From a virus, in IMG/VR virus record IMGVR_UViG_3300026519_000078, positions 1-20,364 of that record: a DNA stretch of 20,364 nt; one strand, written 5' to 3'. Below are positions 1 to 7,434 of this stretch, in pieces. The stretch's first letter is position 1; each line of letters begins with the position of its first letter. The notes beneath the pieces were generated by a model. It was not told the DNA's origin and did not search any database. It worked only from the letters and a program-made list of their open reading frames with translations. The position numbers were made by a program, and so were the translations under genes.

Positions 1-298
1 CGCCCACTGCTGTTATTGCGTAAAGTGTTGTGCCTTCAAGCAGTGCAAATTCATAACTCAAAACATTGCCAGCCACTTCCGCTTCAGCAACAAAATTAGC
101 TTCTGTCGATCCAGAATAAATTCGATAACCTGCAATCTCACCGGGCAAAATAGGCGAACCATCAACTCGCTCAGTTGGTGCAACCCACGACAGTGTGCGC
201 GTTGCTTGCTCAGTCATGTCATACTCATGTACCTCCAGTGCTGTAGCTATACTGGAATAGAACGAGATAACAATTAACATAAAAAACATACGATTCAT
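1..298 (-). CDS. Exported fibronectin-III-like protein, 3' end cut off by window edge
   Basis: I read this short partial ORF directly from the minus strand; it starts at ATG 298-296 and is still open at base 1 (99 codons). The first 20 residues (MNRMFFMLIVISFYSSIATA) look like a Sec signal peptide: one early Arg, a hydrophobic core and an A-T-A site for signal peptidase I, with no lipobox Cys. The rest (about residues 30-99) has the pattern of a fibronectin type III domain: TLSWVAPTE, then AGYRIYSGS, then TTLYAITAVG, matching the B, C and F strands. A GGGGA sequence lies 10 nt before the ATG, and the stop of the fibre assembly gene is 4 nt upstream, so it is co-transcribed with the tail genes. 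Its role is unknown. It could be a surface or periplasmic protein made late in infection or by a lysogen, or a virion-associated adhesin. The domain call rests on pattern only. Confidence 0.72.
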   Translation of the reverse strand, partial: MNRMFFMLIVISFYSSIATALEVHEYDMTEQATRTLSWVAPTERVDGSPILPGEIAGYRIYSGSTEANFVAEAEVAGNVLSYEFALLEGTTLYAITAVG

Positions 299-302
299 CT
301 TT

Positions 303-869
303 TCAATTTCCCCAGTTAATATTAATGAGACGGCCAATCTTATCATTGTCTGTCGCGCTGGCATCGAGATAGATGCTATCGATGTCGTTAAATAGCTTTC
401 GCTTCTTCCCGAGAAGGTCGGCCGCCGACAGAGCAAAGTTGCTGGCGTTTTTAACGATCCGCTCCGCAATGCTCTCCCGGCTTTCGCCGCTCACTAGCGC
501 CATGCGATCAATAAGGGGGGTCGTTACATTCGCCCCTGAGTTAATCGCGGCAGCCTCCTCCTGCTGCATACCCCACGTCTCTCTCTCGGCAAAAGAATAA
601 CCGGCGACAATACTCTGTAGCTCAACCCCGAGCGACGATGAGACCCGCGACTTAGCGTCAGCTAAATATGATTCGACCGTGCGCGTGGGCGCAACCCTCT
701 TCAGTATGCGCCCAGCGACAACATCAACAATCCATGCCGATGGCTCCTTGAGGATCTCTAAATGTTGGGCTGGAGTTATCTCTATAGCATCATCGACAAC
801 ATCATCGTTAATTAGCGTGTCAATAAACCTAACAACATTACCGCTAATATCATAAACTAGTTTTATCAT
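303..869 (-). CDS. Tail fibre assembly protein, DUF4376-like
   Basis: A 188-residue protein encoded one base after the tail fibre gene, the usual place for the chaperone that folds or attaches the fibre. The N-terminal half (about 1-60) has the short beta-rich start seen in such proteins (KLVYDISGNVVRFID, then ITPAQHLEIL). The C-terminal half (about 65-185) is helical and carries YSFAERETWGMQQEEAAA, close to the conserved F-x-x-x-E-T-W-x-x-Q-x-x-E-A core of DUF4376, a domain found in tail fibre assembly proteins of Mu-like and lambda-like phages. The ATG at 869-867 follows a GGTGG sequence made of the last codons of the fibre gene. It probably acts in the cytoplasm and is absent from the finished virion, as for Mu gpU or lambda Tfa. 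Assignment rests on position plus this motif. Confidence 0.7.
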   Translation of the reverse strand: MIKLVYDISGNVVRFIDTLINDDVVDDAIEITPAQHLEILKEPSAWIVDVVAGRILKRVAPTRTVESYLADAKSRVSSSLGVELQSIVAGYSFAERETWGMQQEEAAAINSGANVTTPLIDRMALVSGESRESIAERIVKNASNFALSAADLLGKKRKLFNDIDSIYLDASATDNDKIGRLININWGN

Positions 870-870
870 G

Positions 871-2046
871 TCACCACCCCACAGAAGAATACATCAACGT
901 AACAGACTCACCAAAACCAGACCCGGCTACCCGAATCATATTAGGGGTGAATCCCCACGTACCTGTAAAACCCTCAATATCAACCTTTAACTCTACATGT
1001 TCAAGCCCGGTACTATTAGGCTGGAAAGTATTTACGTTAACGCTAAATGTCTCGTTTGGATATGAGATGCTGAAAACAACATCAGGTAAAACTGAGAAGC
1101 CTTGAATGCCGACGTTGTCCGGCACAAGCACTGTTTGACGACCCCATTGATAAATTAAACCACTCGGTAGTCGCTGATGCCCGGAGGTATTCAATGACCC
1201 TGAAAATTGACTTTGCCTCGCAAATAAATCATCGCGCACAACATCTTTAGTGATAGCGTCAATGCGCAATCGCTCTTTTGAATTCCCGGCCAAAAGGAAC
1301 GGGGCTCCGGACGGAGTGAGGACAAATAAGCTCCAGATAGTATTATTGGTGATTGTAAATTCACGCGGTGAGCCGTTAAGGATCACCTGCCTAATGTTTG
1401 TCAAAATACCGTTGGGGTCGTTAACAATTAAAACAGATGATTTATTTTGTTCCTCCGTTAACGTTATATTTTCATCTGTAATAAAATCAATCGTTGAGAC
1501 GTTTGCATGATTGTCAGTTTCGTCGTTTAACAATATCGCAGATGCGGATTGCGCCAGCAGACGATAGCGCCCCCCTGTTACGATATCGCCGGGGGCTAAC
1601 ACCTCGCCATTTGGTTTAAAGATGCCTAACGCAAACGACCCAAAAATACTCACTGATGCGCCCGTAACATTTGTGTTCGCTGCAATAAAGCTAAATACTT
1701 GCCCCGTGATAACAGGCGTGGACGGGTGCTGGTTTGTTGCCGGACCGAGGTTGTATTGGGCGGGCGTGCCAGTATCAACCAACGTCGTCGCATTCCCCGC
1801 GATCTGACCCACGAGCGCAGACATTACCTGTGATTGCTCCGCGTTATCGCTAATGTTGTTTGGTAGTATGCCACCCGACCTTAACAATGCTTGATTATTT
1901 CCGTGATAATCATTCACCCAATGAGCGTCAACAGGAAATCCATCTTCTGATTCCGGCGTAGTGGAGTTAACAGCGCTACCGCTTGGGTACGTAGAGTCAG
2001 CAGGCAACGTGCCAACTGGGTAACGATTTCTAATATGTATCGTCAT
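871..2046 (-). CDS. Tail fibre protein with gp53-like C-terminal domain
   Basis: A 391-residue fibre, the probable receptor-binding protein. The N-terminus (about 1-70) contains FPVDAHWVNDYHGNNQALL, typical of short tail fibres that attach to a Mu or P2-type baseplate. The middle (about 90-290) is beta-rich and low in Cys. From residue 293 the sequence LPSGLIYQWG starts a region of 99 residues ending in YSSVGW; LPSGLIxQWG opens the gp53-like C-terminal fibre domain of many enterobacterial and vibrio phages. It is likely a trimer. ATG 2046-2044 is preceded by TAGGAAT, which includes the stop codon of the gp48-like gene. No alternative fibre ends, invertase gene or inverted repeats are visible next to it, so there is no sign of Mu-style host-range switching here. 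Confidence 0.82.
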   Translation of the reverse strand: MTIHIRNRYPVGTLPADSTYPSGSAVNSTTPESEDGFPVDAHWVNDYHGNNQALLRSGGILPNNISDNAEQSQVMSALVGQIAGNATTLVDTGTPAQYNLGPATNQHPSTPVITGQVFSFIAANTNVTGASVSIFGSFALGIFKPNGEVLAPGDIVTGGRYRLLAQSASAILLNDETDNHANVSTIDFITDENITLTEEQNKSSVLIVNDPNGILTNIRQVILNGSPREFTITNNTIWSLFVLTPSGAPFLLAGNSKERLRIDAITKDVVRDDLFARQSQFSGSLNTSGHQRLPSGLIYQWGRQTVLVPDNVGIQGFSVLPDVVFSISYPNETFSVNVNTFQPNSTGLEHVELKVDIEGFTGTWGFTPNMIRVAGSGFGESVTLMYSSVGW

Positions 2047-2054
2047 ATCAATTC

Positions 2055-2843
2055 CTATTCGTAGTTAATAAGCATTATAGCCCATGTGTGCATGGGCTTT
2101 AACCGAAGGATTAATTTCTCTAGTTCGTCTTTTCGGTTTGCAGGTGCGTTGCCGGGCTTTGCATCAACAAGCACACCATTACTATAAACGCCCTCTCCTG
2201 CAACGAAAAAGAAGAACGGCCAAGTGTTAACGTCCACCGGGACACCATAAGTGAGCGGCACATTGTTAGTACCGACGACCGCTGCTTGTGCCTTTATATT
2301 CCCAGCGACTGCCCACCGGTTCCCCGCCGTCGTGCGATAAACTCTTGCAATAACACTGCTGCCGCCGTTAACCAAGATCCTGTAATTATAGCGCCCACAG
2401 TATGCTCGGCTATTTCCGCAGACAACAGGTCTACTCCCGGCGGTCGCTTGATATCGAGACGAGAACTGCGCAGGATTAAACGATCCAGAGTTGTCATAAA
2501 CGTTAAGGTTTACAAACCCAGCAGCAACTAATGCCTCAGAAATATCAGATTCTGTCCCGGCGTTAGCTTCAGACCCGTTAATTTTAGAGTTAAGCAGGGC
2601 GCGCCTTTCGCTGTCGGCGACAGATACATCTGGGGCAATACCAAAATCAATTTCAAGTTCATCAAGTAATGTTGTATCGTTTGCGCGTCTCACATTAGAG
2701 AGATTCGCAGCGCTTTCTTTTGCACGCTCAATAGTGTCAGCGACGCCAGCCTTTAAGCCCTGCATTCCGCCGCCAGACTTTGCGCACCACGCAGAACCTC
2801 GCGGCCATACAGCATCCAAAGATTTTATAGCGACGTTAGTCAT
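2055..2843 (-). CDS. Baseplate/tail protein, Mu gp48-like (DUF2313, YmfQ family)
   Basis: About 262 residues, in the place of Mu gp48, between the J-like wedge gene and the fibre. Members of the DUF2313/YmfQ family connect baseplate wedge and fibre. The start AIKSLDAVWPRGSAW fits the family pattern (L-x-x-L-x-P-x-G-x-A-W). LLDELEIDFGIAPD, then SERRALLNSKI and ISEALVAAGF, are its typical helical part, and LEKLILRLKPMHTWAIM is the conserved C-terminal segment (kP-x-H-t). I prefer the ATG at 2843-2841, which overlaps the stop of the preceding gene by 8 nt as elsewhere in this operon, to an in-frame TTG four codons upstream. A central stretch of about 60 residues (160-220) with three Cys and a run of four Phe is longer than usual. 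Confidence 0.8.
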   Translation of the reverse strand: MTNVAIKSLDAVWPRGSAWCAKSGGGMQGLKAGVADTIERAKESAANLSNVRRANDTTLLDELEIDFGIAPDVSVADSERRALLNSKINGSEANAGTESDISEALVAAGFVNLNVYDNSGSFNPAQFSSRYQATAGSRPVVCGNSRAYCGRYNYRILVNGGSSVIARVYRTTAGNRWAVAGNIKAQAAVVGTNNVPLTYGVPVDVNTWPFFFFVAGEGVYSNGVLVDAKPGNAPANRKDELEKLILRLKPMHTWAIMLINYE

Positions 2844-4005
2844 AACTAAGCTCAAAGAGCTTGGCCATCTCGCCCTGCTGCATTCTGTACTGAGACTCGG
2901 TCATCACAGATGACAACCCAAATTTAACTGTTGAGATTGACCCACCATATGGCGTTAATGCGTCACTAACAATGCCGCCGATTGATGCCAAGCTAACCAC
3001 GTCATTTCTATCGCCGTCATAACCAAGCCCCTCAATAAACATCCTGACTGATGCAAAATAGAGAATAAGCGCCGATTCAATATTTGCCTTCGCCAGCACT
3101 TCTTTTCCCGCCTCTACATTTAGCCCAACAACGCTAACATAAAACGGTACGCGAACAATTGATTTAATGTATAGCGTACTGTCAGTTAGACCTAGAGGCT
3201 GGCGCTTGAACCCAGTGCCGGGATCAGTAGTAATCATAGCCCTAACACTGTCAAGCAGCTGGATATCGGCTAACCCATCAGCCCCCGTTGACTCTATAAA
3301 TATAGTCCTATCTGGCGGTGCAGACGCTGTTGCGCCAGACCCGAACTGCCCGGAGTACGGGTACGCTCGTTTTACGCCGGGCGTTAACTCTGCCCACGTG
3401 CGATAGTCTGCATAATTAGCACCGCCGGTTGTTGCTCGCTGCGATGTTAAAACCCGCGCGCGGTAATCCTCTTGAGGCTCTTCGTCTACACCAATAACAG
3501 ATGATGAAATAACCGTTGCAAAGGATTCTACACCGGCAACCTGCGCGCCAATGTTTAAAGTGTTGCCGGGCGACAAGTTCCCAGCAGCACCGGCAACATC
3601 GCACTTTAGCTCTAACGTCGCAGTGCCACCGACAATCGTTTGGCTCGATGCTGGGAAATATCTCAACCCTGTTGGTTCCGCGACAAATGATCGCGTTACC
3701 GGGATGACGGTGCCATCATCTCCAGCAATCGTTGCGGACAATATAGCGCGGGTTGATGGTTTAAAGATCACCCCGCGATCTTTACCTATGTTCTTTAAGT
3801 CATTGCCTGTCGCAGTCACAGCCAATGACTGAGCAGCGCGCTCTGCTGTGTATTTATAAATGCCGGTTATTACAAGCGACAGCGATGCGGCAACGACGCG
3901 GTTAAATGCTTTAGCTAACAGCGGCGACGTTTGATTGATTCGCGCCTCTATGTCAGCAATGATCTGGTCATAGACCTGCTGCGTTGTCGGTATTTTAAAC
4001 GCCAT
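2836..4005 (-). CDS. Baseplate wedge protein, Mu gp47 / gpJ-like
   Basis: A 389-residue Baseplate_J family protein, part of the wedge that joins the hub to the tail fibres in contractile tails. The N-terminus MAFKIPTTQQVYDQIIADIEARI is the usual J-like opening (P-x-x-x-x-I-x-x-x-x-x-x-x-I). Other family landmarks are YTAERAAQSLAVTATG with the following LKNIGKDRGV, the beta-rich middle (IPVTRSFVAEPTGLRYFP, about 100-118), then VGVDEEPQEDYRARVL and YADYRTWAELTPGVKRAYPY (about 175-220). The C-terminus contains YDGDRNDVVSLASIGGIV. It overlaps the gp46-like gene by 11 nt and the gp48-like gene by 8 nt, so the three wedge proteins are probably translated in step. Strong assignment from sequence and order. 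Confidence 0.9.
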   Translation of the reverse strand: MAFKIPTTQQVYDQIIADIEARINQTSPLLAKAFNRVVAASLSLVITGIYKYTAERAAQSLAVTATGNDLKNIGKDRGVIFKPSTRAILSATIAGDDGTVIPVTRSFVAEPTGLRYFPASSQTIVGGTATLELKCDVAGAAGNLSPGNTLNIGAQVAGVESFATVISSSVIGVDEEPQEDYRARVLTSQRATTGGANYADYRTWAELTPGVKRAYPYSGQFGSGATASAPPDRTIFIESTGADGLADIQLLDSVRAMITTDPGTGFKRQPLGLTDSTLYIKSIVRVPFYVSVVGLNVEAGKEVLAKANIESALILYFASVRMFIEGLGYDGDRNDVVSLASIGGIVSDALTPYGGSISTVKFGLSSVMTESQYRMQQGEMAKLFELSYD

Positions 4006-4435
4006 TTAATCGCTCGCTTGCTGGGTCATAACTCTGGTTCATCCAGTTTATATTATCACGCGTAACAACCATTTTTTGAACATCCTGCCCCGGCGGTGCA
4101 CGCTCAATCGCAATTTCAAGCCCAGCGCCACTAGGGTTTGAAACAGTCACGCTAACCGTATCGACAACGCTACTCGATAACGCGCGGCGTGCAGCGTTTG
4201 CAATATCAATTAATTTTGTTTTAGTGATCGTACCCCGCGCCATTGATTCAAAGTCGCTGCCAATCGGCTCGGCCAGCAACGCATTTCCCGGCCATCCTTG
4301 CTCTGTAAACAATGCAATAATATCGCTATTTTCAAGACCATAATCCATTATCGGCTGCCCATCTCGATACACAATATCAGCGCCGTCGGGTGTAATGACA
4401 ATCCTAGGATCACCGTCGTAACTGTGATTAATCAT
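3995..4435 (-). CDS. Baseplate protein, Mu gp46-like (gpW/gp25 role)
   Basis: A 146-residue protein of the Phage_GP46 family, the small wedge component that occupies the gp25-like position and starts sheath assembly in Mu-type tails. Visible family features are DYGLENSDIIALFTEQGWPG near residues 32-51 (L-x-T-x-x-x-I-x-L-F-T-x-x-g-W-x-G), then LAEPIGSDFES, and a helix with ANAARRALS around 80-90, followed by a beta-rich C-terminal half. The ATG overlaps the spike gene stop as ATGA. It sits between spike (gp45) and J-like (gp47) genes exactly as in Mu. Confidence 0.86.
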   Translation of the reverse strand: MINHSYDGDPRIVITPDGADIVYRDGQPIMDYGLENSDIIALFTEQGWPGNALLAEPIGSDFESMARGTITKTKLIDIANAARRALSSSVVDTVSVTVSNPSGAGLEIAIERAPPGQDVQKMVVTRDNINWMNQSYDPASERLNGV

Positions 4436-4926
4436 AGGGGCATCTCAACGCTCTCGACTTTAGCAGACGAGATGTCAGCCGTCGAAGGTGTAGGCGGAGT
4501 CTCAGCAGTAAAATGGCCAGCGTGCGAATCGAAGTCTGTCTTGAGCTGATTAAACGCAGCCTCAAGCGCTGAAAAACGCACACCAAAATCACCGCCGCCA
4601 TTAATGACCACGTTACCATTTACGCCTAGCAGGATAGAGGCCAGCACCCCATTAGCGTCTAACGAATAAATCAATCGCTCACCCTCCATGATCTGCGGCG
4701 AGGTCGCGTTATCAACGGCAATGGCAATCGACCACGCGGCAGCCAGCTCAATAACAAATACACGCGATCCAGTAACGGGGCGGGAACTATCACCGGGTTG
4801 CGAAACTAGCTCAACAGAGCGCACGTCATCATCACTGGAGACGCGCACTTGCAACATGACAACATCAGCGCCACCCTGATTCGGCTTGATTCCCCAACCC
4901 GTTATTGTGCCTACTTCAACGTTCAT
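4432..4926 (-). CDS. Baseplate spike protein, Mu gp45-like (gpV)
   Basis: A 164-residue membrane-piercing spike. The N-terminal about 75 residues form the OB-fold-like part with V-T-G-R-type strands (MLQVRVSSDDDVRSVELVSQ). SRPVTGSRVFVIEL and AIAVDN follow, then the strand-rich segment ILLGVNGNVVINGGGDFGV (about 99-117) that in Mu-like spikes forms the trimeric beta-helix. The end carries LKTDFDSHAGH. Spike tips of Mu gp45 and P2 gpV hold a metal ion through His residues spaced H-x-H; here the two His are spaced H-x-x-H, so I cannot say that the metal site is kept. ATG overlaps the hub gene stop as ATGA. Confidence 0.86.
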   Translation of the reverse strand: MNVEVGTITGWGIKPNQGGADVVMLQVRVSSDDDVRSVELVSQPGDSSRPVTGSRVFVIELAAAWSIAIAVDNATSPQIMEGERLIYSLDANGVLASILLGVNGNVVINGGGDFGVRFSALEAAFNQLKTDFDSHAGHFTAETPPTPSTADISSAKVESVEMPL

Positions 4927-6203
4927 TTTCCCCAGCCAAAAAACTCAGGTGTGTAAATAAATTTAGCCGCCTTTTCCGCCGTCGCCGCCTGCTTTGCCTG
5001 CGGCGTCTCTATCTTTACATCCTCAACCTCAACCTCAAGCGGCGCATATGCAGACGGCGGGACTAACTCTAACCGCGTCGTATTGCCTCTGCCTGATTGT
5101 ACCATCTCCGTCGCCCTCACCAACATCTCAAACCCATCCGGTAAAAAAAGAGATGGCGATGTTAACGTAACAAACTGCCCCGGTTCCCACGGCACGCCAG
5201 ACGGCGATAAAAACCCATCAGCAACAATGGGGAGCATTAACGAATCAGCCATTGCTTTTCGATTGCGCCAATCTGCTGCGGCCTGCGGATCATCCGTATC
5301 GTCACCCGCAAACGTAGTAAACCGAGTGACAGGGACTGAGGGATCAATGGACACAGCACTACCCGCACCCGCACGCGGTGATTTGCTCACAAATCGATAC
5401 GCGCTAAACCGTTTGCGGCCGTCAAAATCAGCACTGAATCCGGAGAATCCAGCAGTGCCCTCTTTAATCTCGCCAACGTGCTGGCCACCGCCAACACCAA
5501 ACAGCCTAATGTCACCCGACGGCAATGATGATACGAGTACGCCCCGTTGTGCTGCCAACGCTAAAAGATGATCACCCGCGCGTTGCGTTGGTCGTGCGGT
5601 TACGCGATCAAACACGCCATCAACAACAAGATCAGACATGACATTGACGTTGAAATGTTTGGCGATTTCCTGCGCGCGCTGAAGCAGCGTAACGTCACTG
5701 GATTCGTACGGTGGCTTTAACGTTGAGTCTATAATGTCAGCCGCAAACGACCATCCCTCTAGCGTTATAGACTGCCGCCGCGCAATGGTTGTCATTGTGC
5801 GATATAAGCGCCCGGTGATTGATAGCGTTCCATTAACAAAAATTTTAGCAGGCGAATACGATGATGGCCTTATCATAAAATCAAACTCAGGATCATCGCC
5901 CGGCGACCACGCTAATGTGGCTGCCCATCCGTCTGCTAAAGCGTCGATTGACCGCGACACGCGTAGACTTTCAACGTCAATTTTAATGCCGTTAACCAAT
6001 AACGCTAAACCCTCCCCATCAAAATAAACATTTTGATCATCGCCGGGAATGATGATCACGTCACCGGGGATTAGTGATGCGATCTGGTTAGATTGCGCGA
6101 TATCAGCAGCCCGACCCACGTCGCCGTAGGCAATCGCGGCAATACGCTCGAGCGTATCACCCACCGCAGCGGTATATCGCTCACCCGGCGTAGGTTTAGA
6201 CAT
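4923..6203 (-). CDS. Baseplate hub protein, Mu gpP-like (gpD family) with N-terminal LysM domain
   Basis: A 426-residue hub protein that forms the trimeric platform on which the spike sits (T4 gp27 / P2 gpD role). Residues about 10-55 are a LysM module: YTAAVGDTLERIAAIAYGD, then AADIAQSNQI and IPGDVIIIPG, a fold that in phage baseplates usually contacts neighbouring proteins rather than peptidoglycan. The body fits the Mu gpP family: LALLVNGIKIDVESLRVSRS, FDFMIRPSSYSPAKIFVNG (residues near 105-123), LQRAQEIAKHFNVNV (the conserved A-x-x-I-a-x-x-x-g-I element), and a C-terminal end with PWEPGQFVTLTSPSLFLP. ATG 6203-6201 lies 8 nt inside the gpN-like gene and is preceded by GAGGTG. A fused LysM differs from phages that encode a separate tail protein X. 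Confidence 0.88.
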   Translation of the reverse strand: MSKPTPGERYTAAVGDTLERIAAIAYGDVGRAADIAQSNQIASLIPGDVIIIPGDDQNVYFDGEGLALLVNGIKIDVESLRVSRSIDALADGWAATLAWSPGDDPEFDFMIRPSSYSPAKIFVNGTLSITGRLYRTMTTIARRQSITLEGWSFAADIIDSTLKPPYESSDVTLLQRAQEIAKHFNVNVMSDLVVDGVFDRVTARPTQRAGDHLLALAAQRGVLVSSLPSGDIRLFGVGGGQHVGEIKEGTAGFSGFSADFDGRKRFSAYRFVSKSPRAGAGSAVSIDPSVPVTRFTTFAGDDTDDPQAAADWRNRKAMADSLMLPIVADGFLSPSGVPWEPGQFVTLTSPSLFLPDGFEMLVRATEMVQSGRGNTTRLELVPPSAYAPLEVEVEDVKIETPQAKQAATAEKAAKFIYTPEFFGWGK

Positions 6204-7434
6204 AAACCAGCACCTCGCGACCAGCGGGCAATATCAAAATATCATCGCCTTTTAAATTATTTGAGTCTACAAATAAATCGAACTTATCAACGCTTCCATA
6301 TTCGGTAATTGCGATCTCAATCGGCGCGCGCGCTTCTGACAGCAATATCATTTTCTCAACTGACAGATCAAAAGACCTGCTTAAAACATGACTCGCTGAT
6401 AGCGCAGCGATCTCAGACGACAACACAAAAGTTAGCGACTGGCTAAAATATTGACCTCCAATTAATTCATCATCAAAATTAGCCTGCGCAACGTCTAGGG
6501 CGTCGACTGTTTTCTTAAACTCCGCAAGTCCAAGCCCCGCAACCTCAACCGATTTTGCCCTTGTTTCATAGCGCCCGTTAACGCCTAGCGAGGATATTGC
6601 AGCGTTGCCAGACAGCATAAAAAGCTCTCGTATGGCCATCACGTTAAGGCCGGTTTGATCTGCAACCTCGTCCGGCAGCGCGCGCATCTTGTCTAAAAAA
6701 TCTCGTATCGGGCGGATCGCACCGAGCACATCACCCGTTATTTTAGCGGGCAACATCATGAGCGATTGTATCTGACCACCCAACACCGTGAGGTCAAGCG
6801 GCGACATGTTCATACTGTCGTTTATCCCCCTACGGATAGCCTCTGCCGCATCAGCGATCCCTTCAATTGCGCCCATAGCTGTGTCAAATATTGAGAGCGC
6901 TGATCGCGTTGAATTTTTAAGCGCATTAATTTCAGCAGCAGAGGATTGACTCGCCAAATTATTTAACTGGTCTAGCGCAGCCTCATCGAGTGACCGCTGT
7001 ATGCTCGCTATGCGTGCGGCAATTTGAGCCGGTGTAATTCTGATGCTTTTTTCTGCGGGGTGCATCCACTCGGTTTCAAAAACAGTGATGCTGCCAGACT
7101 CAACCGGCTCGATAGTTTCCCTTATTTTTATAGGCTGCAACGACAAAAGCCCTTTGGTTGGATGCGCGACGAGCCATGTGTTTTTACTGCTAAACGCGGC
7201 AAAGAACCGATCAGCTTCTAGGTCATTATCCGCGCCGTGGAAAGATAACGTAAGCGGATAACGAACACCCGCGATGCCTAAATCTTGGACGATCTCTCGA
7301 TCAACGTTTGGGTATTTAAAAACACCCAGTTGCTTTTCCAGCGTGCGTGTATTGCCTGACCAGCTTGGATTAAATACATGACCATCAGGCGAGGTTAGCT
7401 CAACTGATCCGCGCAGCCTGTCCAGCCAGCTCAC
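6196..7434 (-). CDS. DNA circulation / baseplate hub protein, Mu gpN-like
   Basis: A 412-residue protein whose first 115 residues are the DNA_circ_N domain: MSWLDRLRGSVELTSPDGHV, then LGVFKYPNVDREIVQDLG and YPLTLSFHGADNDLEADRF. In Mu, gpN is a hub-ring component; the 'DNA circulation' name comes from N-like proteins in which circularisation was proposed, so a structural role is the safer reading. The middle (about 150-330) is helical and of low conservation. The last 40 residues (DLFVDSNNLKGDDILILPAG) resemble a degenerate LysM-type tail end. GTG is the start: GTGA overlaps the tape measure stop. Confidence 0.85.
   Translation of the reverse strand: MSWLDRLRGSVELTSPDGHVFNPSWSGNTRTLEKQLGVFKYPNVDREIVQDLGIAGVRYPLTLSFHGADNDLEADRFFAAFSSKNTWLVAHPTKGLLSLQPIKIRETIEPVESGSITVFETEWMHPAEKSIRITPAQIAARIASIQRSLDEAALDQLNNLASQSSAAEINALKNSTRSALSIFDTAMGAIEGIADAAEAIRRGINDSMNMSPLDLTVLGGQIQSLMMLPAKITGDVLGAIRPIRDFLDKMRALPDEVADQTGLNVMAIRELFMLSGNAAISSLGVNGRYETRAKSVEVAGLGLAEFKKTVDALDVAQANFDDELIGGQYFSQSLTFVLSSEIAALSASHVLSRSFDLSVEKMILLSEARAPIEIAITEYGSVDKFDLFVDSNNLKGDDILILPAGREVLVYV

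Noticed and set aside
871-2046. Invertible fibre segment as in Mu
   Set aside because: No second fibre end, no inverted crossover sites and no invertase gene are visible.
2843-2855. Longer reading of the gp48-like gene from TTG 2855
   Set aside because: No ribosome binding site lies before the TTG; the ATG at 2843 with an 8-nt overlap fits the style of the operon.
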